Shown here in pieces: positions 34,554-41,332 of a stretch of 41,332 nt of DNA (positions are counted from its first letter, which is position 1; the number at the start of each line of letters is the position of its first letter). The notes beneath the pieces were generated by a model, which was not told where the DNA came from, made no database searches, and saw only the letters and a program-made list of their open reading frames with translations. The stretch covers positions 1 to 41,332 of the forward strand of contig CAJQOD010000012.1 in NCBI GenBank assembly GCA_905479865.1, read 5' to 3'. Both the position numbers and the translations under genes were made by a program. This DNA is from an uncultured Rickettsiaceae bacterium (GTDB lineage: Bacteria > Pseudomonadota > Alphaproteobacteria > Rickettsiales > Rickettsiaceae).

Positions 34554-34679
34554 ATGAAAATTGTTAAGTCCTTAAAGTCCTTAAAGGCAAGAGATAAAAA
34601 TTGCCGACTGGTTAGAAGAAAAGGCAGGGTGCTTGTCATTAACAAAGTCAACAGGCGATTCAAAGCAAAACAGGCTTAA
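34554..34679 (+). CDS. rpmJ: 50S ribosomal protein L36 (bL36)
   Basis: A 41-residue basic ribosomal protein. The sequence begins [19 protein letters not shown] and ends NRRFKAKQA. It has a single cysteine, so it is the zinc-free paralogue of bL36 (the C- type), as is usual in alphaproteobacteria. AGAGGA lies 5 bases upstream of the ATG, behind a perfect promoter and before a terminator, so it is a single-gene unit. Confidence 0.95.
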   Translation: MKIVKSLKSLKARDKNCRLVRRKGRVLVINKVNRRFKAKQA

Positions 34680-34697
34680 GGAATTTCAGATACGAAA

Positions 34698-34730
34698 AGG
34701 ACTCTCATTCGAGACTCCTTTTTTTTTATT
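34698..34730 (+). terminator. Intrinsic terminator of rpmJ
   Basis: AGGACTCTC and GAGACTCCT form a 9-bp stem with one mismatch and a 4-base loop, followed by a run of T. It lies 18 bases after the rpmJ stop. Confidence 0.88.
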
Positions 34731-34818
34731 TCTTTAAAATTGATCAACAAAATACTCAGATTAAATTTTAATATCTTATATATTGTACATTTTACTTACT
34801 AACTCCCCTGATATATGT

Positions 34819-34846
34819 TTGACTAAAATCTGGTAAAATATATATT
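34819..34846 (+). promoter_or_regulatory. Probable promoter giving a near-leaderless terC transcript
   Basis: TTGACT (34819-34824), a 16-base spacer and TATATT (34841-34846). The predicted start (about 34852-34854) lies only a few bases before the terC ATG at 34856, and no ribosome-binding site is present. Confidence 0.6.
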
Positions 34847-34855
34847 GCAACTACT

Positions 34856-35779
34856 ATGGACGCTAGGCTTTTATCCTGGACAATATTTGGCACCATAATA
34901 ATCACATTACTGATATTAGACCTTGGAGTGTTTAATAAAAAAGATCATGTGATGAGCCTGAAGCAGAGCTTGGTCTTTAGTCTATTTTATATTGGCATTG
35001 CATGCGCCTTCGGACTATATGTTTATTTCGAATTAGGCGCCAGTAGCTCCAGAGAGTATTTTACCGGCTACCTTTTGGAAAAAGCCATGTCACTTGATAA
35101 TATCTTTGTCATTTCCATTATTTTCAGTTTTTTCAATATTCCGCTTAAATACCAGCATAGGGTACTATTTTGGGGAATATTGGGAGTAATTGTGCTAAGA
35201 GCCATAATGATTACAGCCGGAGCTTCCCTGCTTGCCAATTTCGAATGGGTATTATTTATCTTTGCAGCTATTTTAATTGTAACCGGTATAAAGACTTTCT
35301 ATATGGTCGAACATAGTGCTATAGAAATAAAGGATATGTATATATACAAACTGCTCAAAAAAAAGCTTAATATATATCCCAAACTAGTTGGCAACAAGTT
35401 CATTATTATAAAAAACCGTAAATTATTCGTAACACCATTATTTATGGCTCTTATAACAGTAGAGACTATGGATGTGGTCTTTGCCATCGACAGCATCCCG
35501 GCAATTTTTGCAGTCACGCAAGATATATATATCGTTTACACTTCAAATATATTTGCAATTTTAGGTCTACGTGCGCTCTTCTTTCTTCTAGCTGATATTG
35601 TTGAGCGCTTTAAATATATAAAATACTCTCTTGCTCTGATTCTGATTCTGATTGGAATAAAAATATTTGTTGCGCACTTTATTGATATTCCCAACTATAT
35701 TCCGCTAACAGTAACAATTGCGCTGCTAGTGCTTGGAATACTGGTATCTTTAGCTATACCAAATGCCAAAAAAAATTAG
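34856..35779 (+). CDS. TerC/Alx family integral membrane protein
   Basis: A 307-residue polytopic protein of the TerC/Alx family, linked in other bacteria to manganese efflux and metallation of exported proteins. Signature motifs are [14 protein letters not shown] near residue 20, [15 protein letters not shown] (with the conserved acidic residues) and [19 protein letters not shown]. It is alone, between a terminator and a converging gene. No yybP-ykoY-type riboswitch is apparent in the short space upstream. Confidence 0.93.
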   Translation: MDARLLSWTIFGTIIITLLILDLGVFNKKDHVMSLKQSLVFSLFYIGIACAFGLYVYFELGASSSREYFTGYLLEKAMSLDNIFVISIIFSFFNIPLKYQHRVLFWGILGVIVLRAIMITAGASLLANFEWVLFIFAAILIVTGIKTFYMVEHSAIEIKDMYIYKLLKKKLNIYPKLVGNKFIIIKNRKLFVTPLFMALITVETMDVVFAIDSIPAIFAVTQDIYIVYTSNIFAILGLRALFFLLADIVERFKYIKYSLALILILIGIKIFVAHFIDIPNYIPLTVTIALLVLGILVSLAIPNAKKN

Positions 35780-35838
35780 CCATATACTTATATCTGGCTG
35801 TTAGCCTGGTTAAGCTGAGGAAATAAAACCGTTTAGAA

Positions 35839-36480
35839 TCAATATTCCTTCAACCCACTACCTGGAAGGACAATCTCAAAATCATAGATGTTTATATCAT
35901 GCTCAGCAGCTACATCTGCAATTGAACCCAGTTCAGGATTTGCCTCTGGATTATTTACTTTTTTCCCACGTAAAACAAGACTGGTCTGCAAAGAACCAAG
36001 TCTATGATGCTCTACCCTGACGTTAACGTGTGAAGGATTTTCATGCATGGCCGGAGGATAAACCGTTACAAAATGAAACTCACCTTTATTATTTGTAGTT
36101 GCCGTACCGTTACCGGTAAAAGTTATGTTAGGGTCTACATTGATTAATTCCTTATCAATTATAGCTTTTAATGGCTGATATGGATATTTACCATTACAGT
36201 TTGCCTGCCAGGCATAAACTATGGCATCTGAGACTGGAACACAATTTTGATCAAGTACTCTTCCGTGTACAATTATCTTTTCTCCGCAATAGATAGGCTT
36301 TTCACCGGCTTTTCTAAGCAGGTTATTTGTCGTCTCAAAAACAGCAGGCTCATAGTCATTCATTGTAATTTTAGTAACATTACAATAATTCAGTTTATTT
36401 AGGTGAATATCGTCACCATGCGCCATCGCAATTGATATAAACACTAGAACAAAAGCGAATAAGGACAATTTTAACTGATT
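35839..36480 (-). CDS. Exported intradiol ring-cleavage dioxygenase-fold protein
   Basis: The start is taken as ATG 36480 (MNQLKLSLF), which begins a signal peptide ending about SIAMA; the frame itself opens at 36528. The mature part aligns by eye with protocatechuate 3,4-dioxygenase beta subunits: VHGRVLDQNCVPVSDAIVYAWQAN, then NGKYPYQP, TFTGNGTATTNNKGEFHF, and NPSHVNVRV. In catalytic enzymes the iron ligands are two Tyr and a His-x-His. Here the H-I-H position reads H-V-N, and neither ligand tyrosine is obvious. It is therefore probably not a classical iron dioxygenase, but a secreted protein with the same beta fold. It follows sdhA by 37 bases on the minus strand. Confidence 0.75.
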   Translation of the reverse strand, partial: NQLKLSLFAFVLVFISIAMAHGDDIHLNKLNYCNVTKITMNDYEPAVFETTNNLLRKAGEKPIYCGEKIIVHGRVLDQNCVPVSDAIVYAWQANCNGKYPYQPLKAIIDKELINVDPNITFTGNGTATTNNKGEFHFVTVYPPAMHENPSHVNVRVEHHRLGSLQTSLVLRGKKVNNPEANPELGSIADVAAEHDINIYDFEIVLPGSGLKEY

Positions 36481-36565
36481 CATAACTATTAACACATCCG
36501 TTAATTTAACATAAACCAATACTATCAAATCAGTAGCCGCATGGATAGCTTACATCACTTATCTA

Positions 36566-38314
36566 CTAATAGTTTCTGCCAGTTGGTTGGTAAAAACCCA
36601 CATTATCAACACTCATTCTGACTGGGCGCAGCATTATCACCCCTTTCTTATCACTACCACAAACAGTGTGACCAAGGAATTTATTATTCTTTTCCTGAAA
36701 ATCCTGGCGCCAGTGAGCGCCTCTGCTTTCTTCTCGCCATATCGCCGACTTTATGGTAATCAAGGCTGAAGAGAGCATATTGCCAAATTCTAAATAATGC
36801 TGCAACTCAACATTCCATAGTAGTGATTTGTCAGTAACGGAAGCCTGTTTATATTGTTTTTGCAACAAATTAATTTTTTTCAATGCAGTTTTTAGACCTT
36901 CACCCGAGCGGAACACTCCTACATATTGGCTCATGGTATTTTTTAATTCATCAGTCATGGCATCAATATCCACCTTTTCCCCTTCAAATATTCTTACAAA
37001 ATTAGCAAAAATTTTATGCTTAGGACTCAATTTAAACTCATTACTATCTAATGCTTCTAAGGAATTTATCGCTTTCTTTGCAAAAACAAGCAAATCCAGC
37101 AAAGAATTACAGCCAAGCCTACCTGCTCCATGTACAGACACACAAGCTGCTTCTCCAATTGCATAAAGACCAGTTATAGGTACTGAACATCCATTATATT
37201 TTATCACCTGGCAATTACTGTTTACCGGTATACCGCCCATAGTATAATGAGCAGCCGGAGCAACCGGAATAAGAGTTTTACTCGGATCAACTCCGGCAAA
37301 ATTCCAACAATTTTCAAATACCATAGGAAGATTCTCTTTTATTTCTTTGCCGCTCAGATGTGTCAGGTCAAGAAAAACATGATCCTTGGCAACTCCGGCT
37401 CCACGCCCCTGATTGATTTCATCAGCAATAGCACGCGCTACTACATCACGAGCCGCAAGCTCTAAAAACTTAGGAGCGTATTTTTCCATAAAACGCTCAC
37501 CACTGGCGTTAAGCAGTTTTCCTCCGATTGATCGCGCAGCTTCTGTAATCAGCACTCCAACCTTATTTAAAGCAGTAGGATGAAACTGTACAAACTCCAT
37601 ATCCTGCAAACCGATACCGGCGCGTATTACCAACCCATTGCCATCACCTGTACATACAGCAGATGACGTAGCTGTTGCATAAATCTGACTATATCCTCCG
37701 CTTGCAATGATGACATTCCCTGCCTTAATTATATTCAAAATACCATTCTCGCTATCCAGGCACAACACTCCATAGCAGCGATTATCTTCCATAATTAAAT
37801 CAAGAGCAAAATTGTAATTGTAGAACGATACTCCCTTATTGGTCGCCTCTTCAAAAAGCTTATGCATAATTGAGTGACCTGTTTTGTCTTTTGAATAGCA
37901 CGCCCGATGAGCAAGCTTTCCTTTACCGAAATCAGTACTTTGACCACCATAAATTTTCTGATCAATCTTCCCATCTGCATTTTTATCAAACTCAACACCC
38001 AGCTGGTCAAGCATATTAATCATATTTACCGCTTCTTTGCACATCTCTTCAACTGAATCCTGATCAGCTAACCAGTCAGAGGCTTTGATTGTATCATACG
38101 CATGCCACCGCCAATCATCAGATTCAACATTGCCCAGGCTAGCATTAATACCACCTTGAGCAGCAACAGTATGACTTTTAAGAGGATGCACTTTACTGAC
38201 AACTGCGACATCCAAATTTTTATCAGCGGCAAATATTGCAGCTGACAGGCCGGAACCTCCAGAGCCTATAATTAACACATCATGGTAGTGATTCCTGGTT
38301 TTAACACTGTTCAT
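36566..38314 (-). CDS. sdhA: Succinate dehydrogenase flavoprotein subunit
   Basis: SdhA oxidises succinate to fumarate and passes electrons through covalent FAD to the iron-sulfur subunit. The 582-residue protein has the FAD-binding [14 protein letters not shown], the flavinylated His (H48 in [16 protein letters not shown]), [22 protein letters not shown] and the catalytic arginine region [15 protein letters not shown]. It is close to full length. Other sdh genes (sdhB, C, D) are not in the window, so the complex is split, as in several Rickettsiales. The dioxygenase-fold protein follows. Confidence 0.96.
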   Translation of the reverse strand: MNSVKTRNHYHDVLIIGSGGSGLSAAIFAADKNLDVAVVSKVHPLKSHTVAAQGGINASLGNVESDDWRWHAYDTIKASDWLADQDSVEEMCKEAVNMINMLDQLGVEFDKNADGKIDQKIYGGQSTDFGKGKLAHRACYSKDKTGHSIMHKLFEEATNKGVSFYNYNFALDLIMEDNRCYGVLCLDSENGILNIIKAGNVIIASGGYSQIYATATSSAVCTGDGNGLVIRAGIGLQDMEFVQFHPTALNKVGVLITEAARSIGGKLLNASGERFMEKYAPKFLELAARDVVARAIADEINQGRGAGVAKDHVFLDLTHLSGKEIKENLPMVFENCWNFAGVDPSKTLIPVAPAAHYTMGGIPVNSNCQVIKYNGCSVPITGLYAIGEAACVSVHGAGRLGCNSLLDLLVFAKKAINSLEALDSNEFKLSPKHKIFANFVRIFEGEKVDIDAMTDELKNTMSQYVGVFRSGEGLKTALKKINLLQKQYKQASVTDKSLLWNVELQHYLEFGNMLSSALITIKSAIWREESRGAHWRQDFQEKNNKFLGHTVCGSDKKGVIMLRPVRMSVDNVGFYQPTGRNY

Positions 38315-38391
38315 TCTTGAATATTCGTATTTCAGTTGCTATCATCTAGCTTAAGGTTTGTCTTACTATATATAAAACATTAGCAATTATT

Positions 38392-39393
38392 ATGCAAAAA
38401 CTCCTTACCCTAATAATCACCGGCGCAATTATTTACATGATTTTCCAGCAAAACGTCAGCTCTATAAAAGCTCCCGAGCATTTGCGGCCTAAAGATGAAG
38501 GAGGACAGGAACAAGCCAATAACACGCAAGAGACAGAACTAACCGGCAGCTTTTTTGAAAAAACTCTATCAAGCGTACTAATAAATGTACTTAAAACTGA
38601 TGAAGGAAGAATGTTTATGGAAAGCATGTTGCAACCTATGAACAAGTCAGTAGCCGGCTCTGGTAGTGGCTTTCGGATGAATAATGATTCTTTCATCAAC
38701 TCAATTTTTAAAATCAGTACCTTTGGCGAAGGCGAAAAGGGGCCGGCATCCTGCGGTCATATAGTGACCGTGCAATATAAAATACTCAGCACCAGTAATG
38801 TAGTTCTCGAGGAAAAAACAGCAACTTTTCCCCTTGGTTCTGGTAAAATTGCGCCAGGTTTGGATGCTGTAATTGTCGGCATGAAAACCGGGCAAACCCG
38901 CCACGCAACAATCACTAACAAATATATTCCTGAAACTGCAAAGGATAAAATTAGTATATTCAAAATCAATGTTCTTTTGAAGGAAATAGTTCCAGATAAT
39001 TTTATTGGTGATGACGTTAAAATATTTGATGATCAACTAGCGTACAGGATACCGCTTGTTTGTGCTAATAAAGCAATATATGATGCCAAAATAACCCGGC
39101 TGGGTAACGGCGAAGTAGTATATAATTCTGTGGATACGGGTAAAAAAATTAATATGGTAATTGGTAATTTAAATTACCCGGTGATTTTCTCACATTCCTT
39201 ACATAACAAAATACCGGTAGGCACAAGAACCGTGATCGCTAAAGGTAAATTGTTTAAATCATATACTTCAGACCACAGCGTCATTTTTCCAAACAAAGAG
39301 CTTCCGGAAAATGAATATTTCATGGTAGAATTTTTTAATTTTGATAACAGTATTCTAACTGAAAGCGCAACTTTTACGCATGGTAAAATGTAG
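38392..39393 (+). CDS. Membrane-anchored FKBP-type peptidyl-prolyl isomerase-like protein
   Basis: A 333-residue protein with an N-terminal membrane anchor (residues 3-19) and a flexible polar region. An FKBP domain spans about 115-205 (GHIVTVQYKILST, LGSGKIAPGLDAVIVGMKTGQTRHATI), followed by a second, more divergent domain of similar length (about 215-330, with VVYNSVDTGKKINMVIGN and VGTRTVIAKGK). The second domain may be a decayed FKBP copy. FKBP proteins assist folding and, in intracellular bacteria, can act as Mip-like virulence factors; that role is only a possibility here. It is divergent from sdhA. Confidence 0.82.
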   Translation: MQKLLTLIITGAIIYMIFQQNVSSIKAPEHLRPKDEGGQEQANNTQETELTGSFFEKTLSSVLINVLKTDEGRMFMESMLQPMNKSVAGSGSGFRMNNDSFINSIFKISTFGEGEKGPASCGHIVTVQYKILSTSNVVLEEKTATFPLGSGKIAPGLDAVIVGMKTGQTRHATITNKYIPETAKDKISIFKINVLLKEIVPDNFIGDDVKIFDDQLAYRIPLVCANKAIYDAKITRLGNGEVVYNSVDTGKKINMVIGNLNYPVIFSHSLHNKIPVGTRTVIAKGKLFKSYTSDHSVIFPNKELPENEYFMVEFFNFDNSILTESATFTHGKM

Positions 39394-39491
39394 TTATCGG
39401 TAATAATTCAGGTTTTTAATATATTTACAAACCTTATTATATAGGTAAAGATGCCACCTAAAAGTATTATTTTTAAAATGGATCATTAAAC

Positions 39492-39968
39492 ATGAGAATA
39501 TTAGGCATCGACCCGGCATTATCCTGTCTTGGCTGGGGGGTAATTCAGCTCGATTCTCCCAAAATTAACTATGTAGATAGCGGAATCGTTAAAACCAGGG
39601 CTGATACCGAGCTACATCTCAGATTATCAAATATTGCAGGCTCTATAGAGCAGGTAATAGATTTATACAAACCACAAGCCATCGCCATGGAAGAAACATT
39701 TATCAACATAAATGCAGGCTCTTCCCTAAAGCTCGGATATGTACGCGGCGCATTAATGGCAGTAATCGGCAAAAGCCAGCTTCCTTTTTATGAATATGCA
39801 CCAAATAACATCAAAAAAACTATCGTGGGTACCGGTCATGCACAAAAAGAACAAGTAAAACACATGGTCAAAATGATTATATCAGGTAGTACTGATAGAA
39901 TATGCTTTGATGAAGCAGATGCCTTAGCTGTGGCTTATACCTGTCTGGTAAACCAAAAATCATTATAG
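39492..39968 (+). CDS. ruvC: Crossover junction endodeoxyribonuclease RuvC
   Basis: RuvC cuts Holliday junctions in homologous recombination. The 158-residue product has the four catalytic acidic residues D7 (LGIDPAL), E67 (AMEETF), D140 and D143 (FDEADALA), in the order and spacing of the family. It is of normal length. RuvA and RuvB are not in the window. It is followed by a long non-coding region with the large repeat B. Confidence 0.97.
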   Translation: MRILGIDPALSCLGWGVIQLDSPKINYVDSGIVKTRADTELHLRLSNIAGSIEQVIDLYKPQAIAMEETFININAGSSLKLGYVRGALMAVIGKSQLPFYEYAPNNIKKTIVGTGHAQKEQVKHMVKMIISGSTDRICFDEADALAVAYTCLVNQKSL

Positions 39969-40025
39969 TTTTTACGCATCATCCAAACTGCCGGTATTCA
40001 TACACTAATACCTCTAACAAGAAGC

Positions 40026-40082
40026 AATATTTATACCAATATTCGAATTTAAACGCCCAAAAGAGATTTTTCACGGAATTTG
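40026..40082 (-). repeat. Dispersed repeat of about 55 bp (partner of 21035-21090)
   Basis: The complement contains CTTTTGGGCGTTTAAATTCG followed by AATATTGGTA, which matches the copy upstream of grxC. It lies 15 bases before the large repeat B. Confidence 0.7.
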
Positions 40083-40097
40083 TACTCTCACCCATTT

Positions 40098-40422
40098 ATA
40101 CCAATCATTAGAAATAACCATCCATTAACTCCAGCTAGTACTTCACCCATGACCATGAGTGTAGCGCAGTAATTTATTGAACACTTTTAACCGTTTGATG
40201 GAATGGATTGCGAGCCTCCTCCTTCATGTCATTGCGAAGGAGCTACTAGCGACTGCGGCAATCCATTTGTCATTTAAGGATTTAAGAAGATTATTTTGAA
40301 TCTTTACAATATAACAATCCTACTAGATGGTTTTGGCGTGCTAAGATATTAAGGTGGGTTGCCGCACCCCTAAGGGGTTCGCAATGACGAGGAGCGAGGT
40401 AGTTATTTCTAACGATTGGTAT
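40098..40422 (+). repeat. Large non-coding repeat, copy B, with inverted core
   Basis: A 325-bp element. The first 21 bases are the inverted repeat of the last 21 at 20 of 21 positions (ATACCAATCATTAGAAATAA at the left). The left arm is collinear with copy A (CATCCATTAACTCC, TGTAGCGCAGTAATTTATTG). The core 40229-40387, bounded by TCATTGCGAA and TTCGCAATGA, matches the reverse complement of the core of copy A (shared blocks CCTTAATATCTT, AACCATCTAGTAG, AAATGACAAATGGATTGCCG). Confidence 0.88.
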
Positions 40423-40486
40423 TATATAGGCTCCAAACACTCACCGCTGGAAATCACTTCTGCTCATTTTAATTTGGAATTTGATA

Positions 40487-41332
40487 TTACTCTACCGCTC
40501 TGGTGAGACGATCATTAATGGCTAAACCCACGGATTTATTAGGAATTGCCGCTACTGCAATAGTTTTGATCCCATTATTTAACGCAAATTCATCAAGCTG
40601 ATGCAAATAATCGAATAAATTTGCCGCTGATTCAGATAAATCTCCACTACTGCTCAAATTCAGAGAACCGGGGGCATCTAGCGCACTATCTGCAAAATTT
40701 AACCCGACTTCGCCCTCTTCTAAAGTGCCTGCATTTATCCTAAGCTTTGTACGCGGAGCATAATGGTGATGCAGCATACCTGGCGCTTTGATTTTTGAAA
40801 GCTTTGACGCAATTGCTACTTTCTTGCCAAGAACAGATTCAATCGCTTCAGGCGTGATGAACCCATATCTTAGAATAGTTGGAATGGTGGTAGTTACATC
40901 AACAATAGTTGATTCCAAGCCATAGCTACTGCCCTTGCCAGAGTTTAGAACAAAAACTTCATCGCCAAAATTATTCTTAACATGCTTGTATGTTGTGGAG
41001 CTTAGTCGTCCTGATTTATTAGCACTTGGTGCTGCTATTGGATGGCCGCTAGTCTCAATTAATTTTAATGCGACCTTGTCAGATGGAATACGAATCGCTA
41101 CTGTCGCAAGCCCTGCAGTAACGCTATCTGCAATCTGTGATTTTTCTTTTTTCGGCAAAACCAGACTCAACGGTCCCGGCCAAAACTCAGCTAGCCTTAG
41201 TGCATCATCATTAAAATCAGCTATCTGCTTAGCCTGGCCAAGAGAAGCAATATGCACAATGAGCGGATTATTGCTTGGCCTGCCTTTAGTGCGAAAAATA
41301 TTAAGGCACGCCTGCTGATTAAACGCATCAGC
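40487..41332 (-). CDS. L-threonylcarbamoyladenylate synthase (Sua5 type), 5' end outside window
   Basis: This enzyme makes threonylcarbamoyl-AMP for the t6A37 modification of ANN-decoding tRNAs. The frame is open to the right edge; a GTG at 41257 is internal to a longer protein, since the preceding codons read TKGRPSNNPLIV, the family's substrate-binding motif. Conserved PGPLSLVLPKKE, SGHPIAAPSANKSGRLS, NSGKGSSYGLESTIVDV and ILRYGFITPE follow, then the Sua5-only C-terminal domain (APGMLHHHYAPRTKL). It is therefore the two-domain Sua5, not the short TsaC. The C-terminal domain ends NDRLTRAVE at the stop. Confidence 0.95.
   Translation of the reverse strand, partial: ADAFNQQACLNIFRTKGRPSNNPLIVHIASLGQAKQIADFNDDALRLAEFWPGPLSLVLPKKEKSQIADSVTAGLATVAIRIPSDKVALKLIETSGHPIAAPSANKSGRLSSTTYKHVKNNFGDEVFVLNSGKGSSYGLESTIVDVTTTIPTILRYGFITPEAIESVLGKKVAIASKLSKIKAPGMLHHHYAPRTKLRINAGTLEEGEVGLNFADSALDAPGSLNLSSSGDLSESAANLFDYLHQLDEFALNNGIKTIAVAAIPNKSVGLAINDRLTRAVE

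Larger units (their letters stand above)
39969..40486. other. Non-coding region with repeat B
   Basis: 518 bp. Bases 40026-40082 and 40098-40422 are the repeats described separately. The rest holds no recognisable gene. The segment between the repeat and the Sua5 stop is AT-rich and featureless. Confidence 0.7.

Noticed and set aside
1-41332. CRISPR array or prophage
   Set aside because: No regularly spaced direct repeats, and no phage structural or integrase genes were seen in either strand.

Overview
The window looks like a chromosomal segment of an alphaproteobacterium close to the Rickettsiales. The signs are a low-GC base composition, a CtrA cell-cycle regulator, a DUF2155 protein, a Mg-type HemB, a thioredoxin-reductase-like ferredoxin-NADP reductase, compact pssA and psd genes, and a virB8-virB9 pair of the kind Rickettsiales scatter around the genome. 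Ada, an O-antigen ligase-like protein, a sterol-desaturase-family protein, two porins and a restriction-modification system make it richer than a typical Rickettsia. A protist-associated or deep-branching lineage is possible, but the species cannot be named from sequence alone.

Layout. 1-2.2 kb: the end of a class I amidotransferase/peptidase C26 gene, hemB and a SCO1/SenC gene. 2.2-3.6 kb: tRNA-Ser(GGA), a long hairpin, a damaged copy of the tRNA 3' end and a complete IS982-family element. 3.6-5.9 kb (minus strand): a lipoprotein with two H-x-S/T motifs (2H phosphoesterase-like), a dihydrolipoamide-dehydrogenase-like flavoprotein and a 59-residue lipoprotein overlapping it. 6.1-8.3 kb: virB8, virB9 and a TVP38-type membrane protein. 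8.4-13.4 kb (minus): ada, a CDP-alcohol phosphatidyltransferase, ferredoxin-NADP reductase, ctrA and a porin. 13.4-14.4 kb (minus): secB and dcd, running into that porin. 14.9-18.2 kb (plus): a second porin, a DUF2155 protein and an O-antigen ligase-like protein. 18.2-25.7 kb: a fatty acid/sterol hydroxylase-like gene, a uvrB interrupted by one in-frame stop, grxC, a decayed region with a repeat and a broken acetyltransferase, then SH3, cation/proton antiporter, rsfS and nadD genes, with a bolA-like gene divergent. 26-28.1 kb: a type II restriction-modification pair. 28.6-30 kb: RlpA-like and BON-domain lipoproteins. 30-39.4 kb: an MFS transporter, an HlyD/EmrA-like gene, pssA, psd, rpmJ, terC, an exported intradiol-dioxygenase-fold protein, sdhA and a membrane-anchored FKBP protein. 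39.5-41.3 kb: ruvC, a second large repeat and a truncated Sua5/TsaC gene.

Many genes serve the envelope: phospholipid head groups (pssA, psd and a second CDP-alcohol enzyme), outer-membrane proteins and the SecB export chaperone, surface polysaccharide, lipoproteins and a type IV secretion pair. The DNA-repair set is notable. Ada and RuvC look intact while uvrB carries a nonsense codon.

The most unusual signal is a family of non-coding repeats. Two elements of about 310-325 bp (21576-21885 and 40098-40422) have collinear outer arms, but their cores of about 150 bp are inverted relative to each other. Other palindromic elements sit after tRNA-Ser, at the 3' end of ada (where one supplies the last codons) and beside the broken acetyltransferase.
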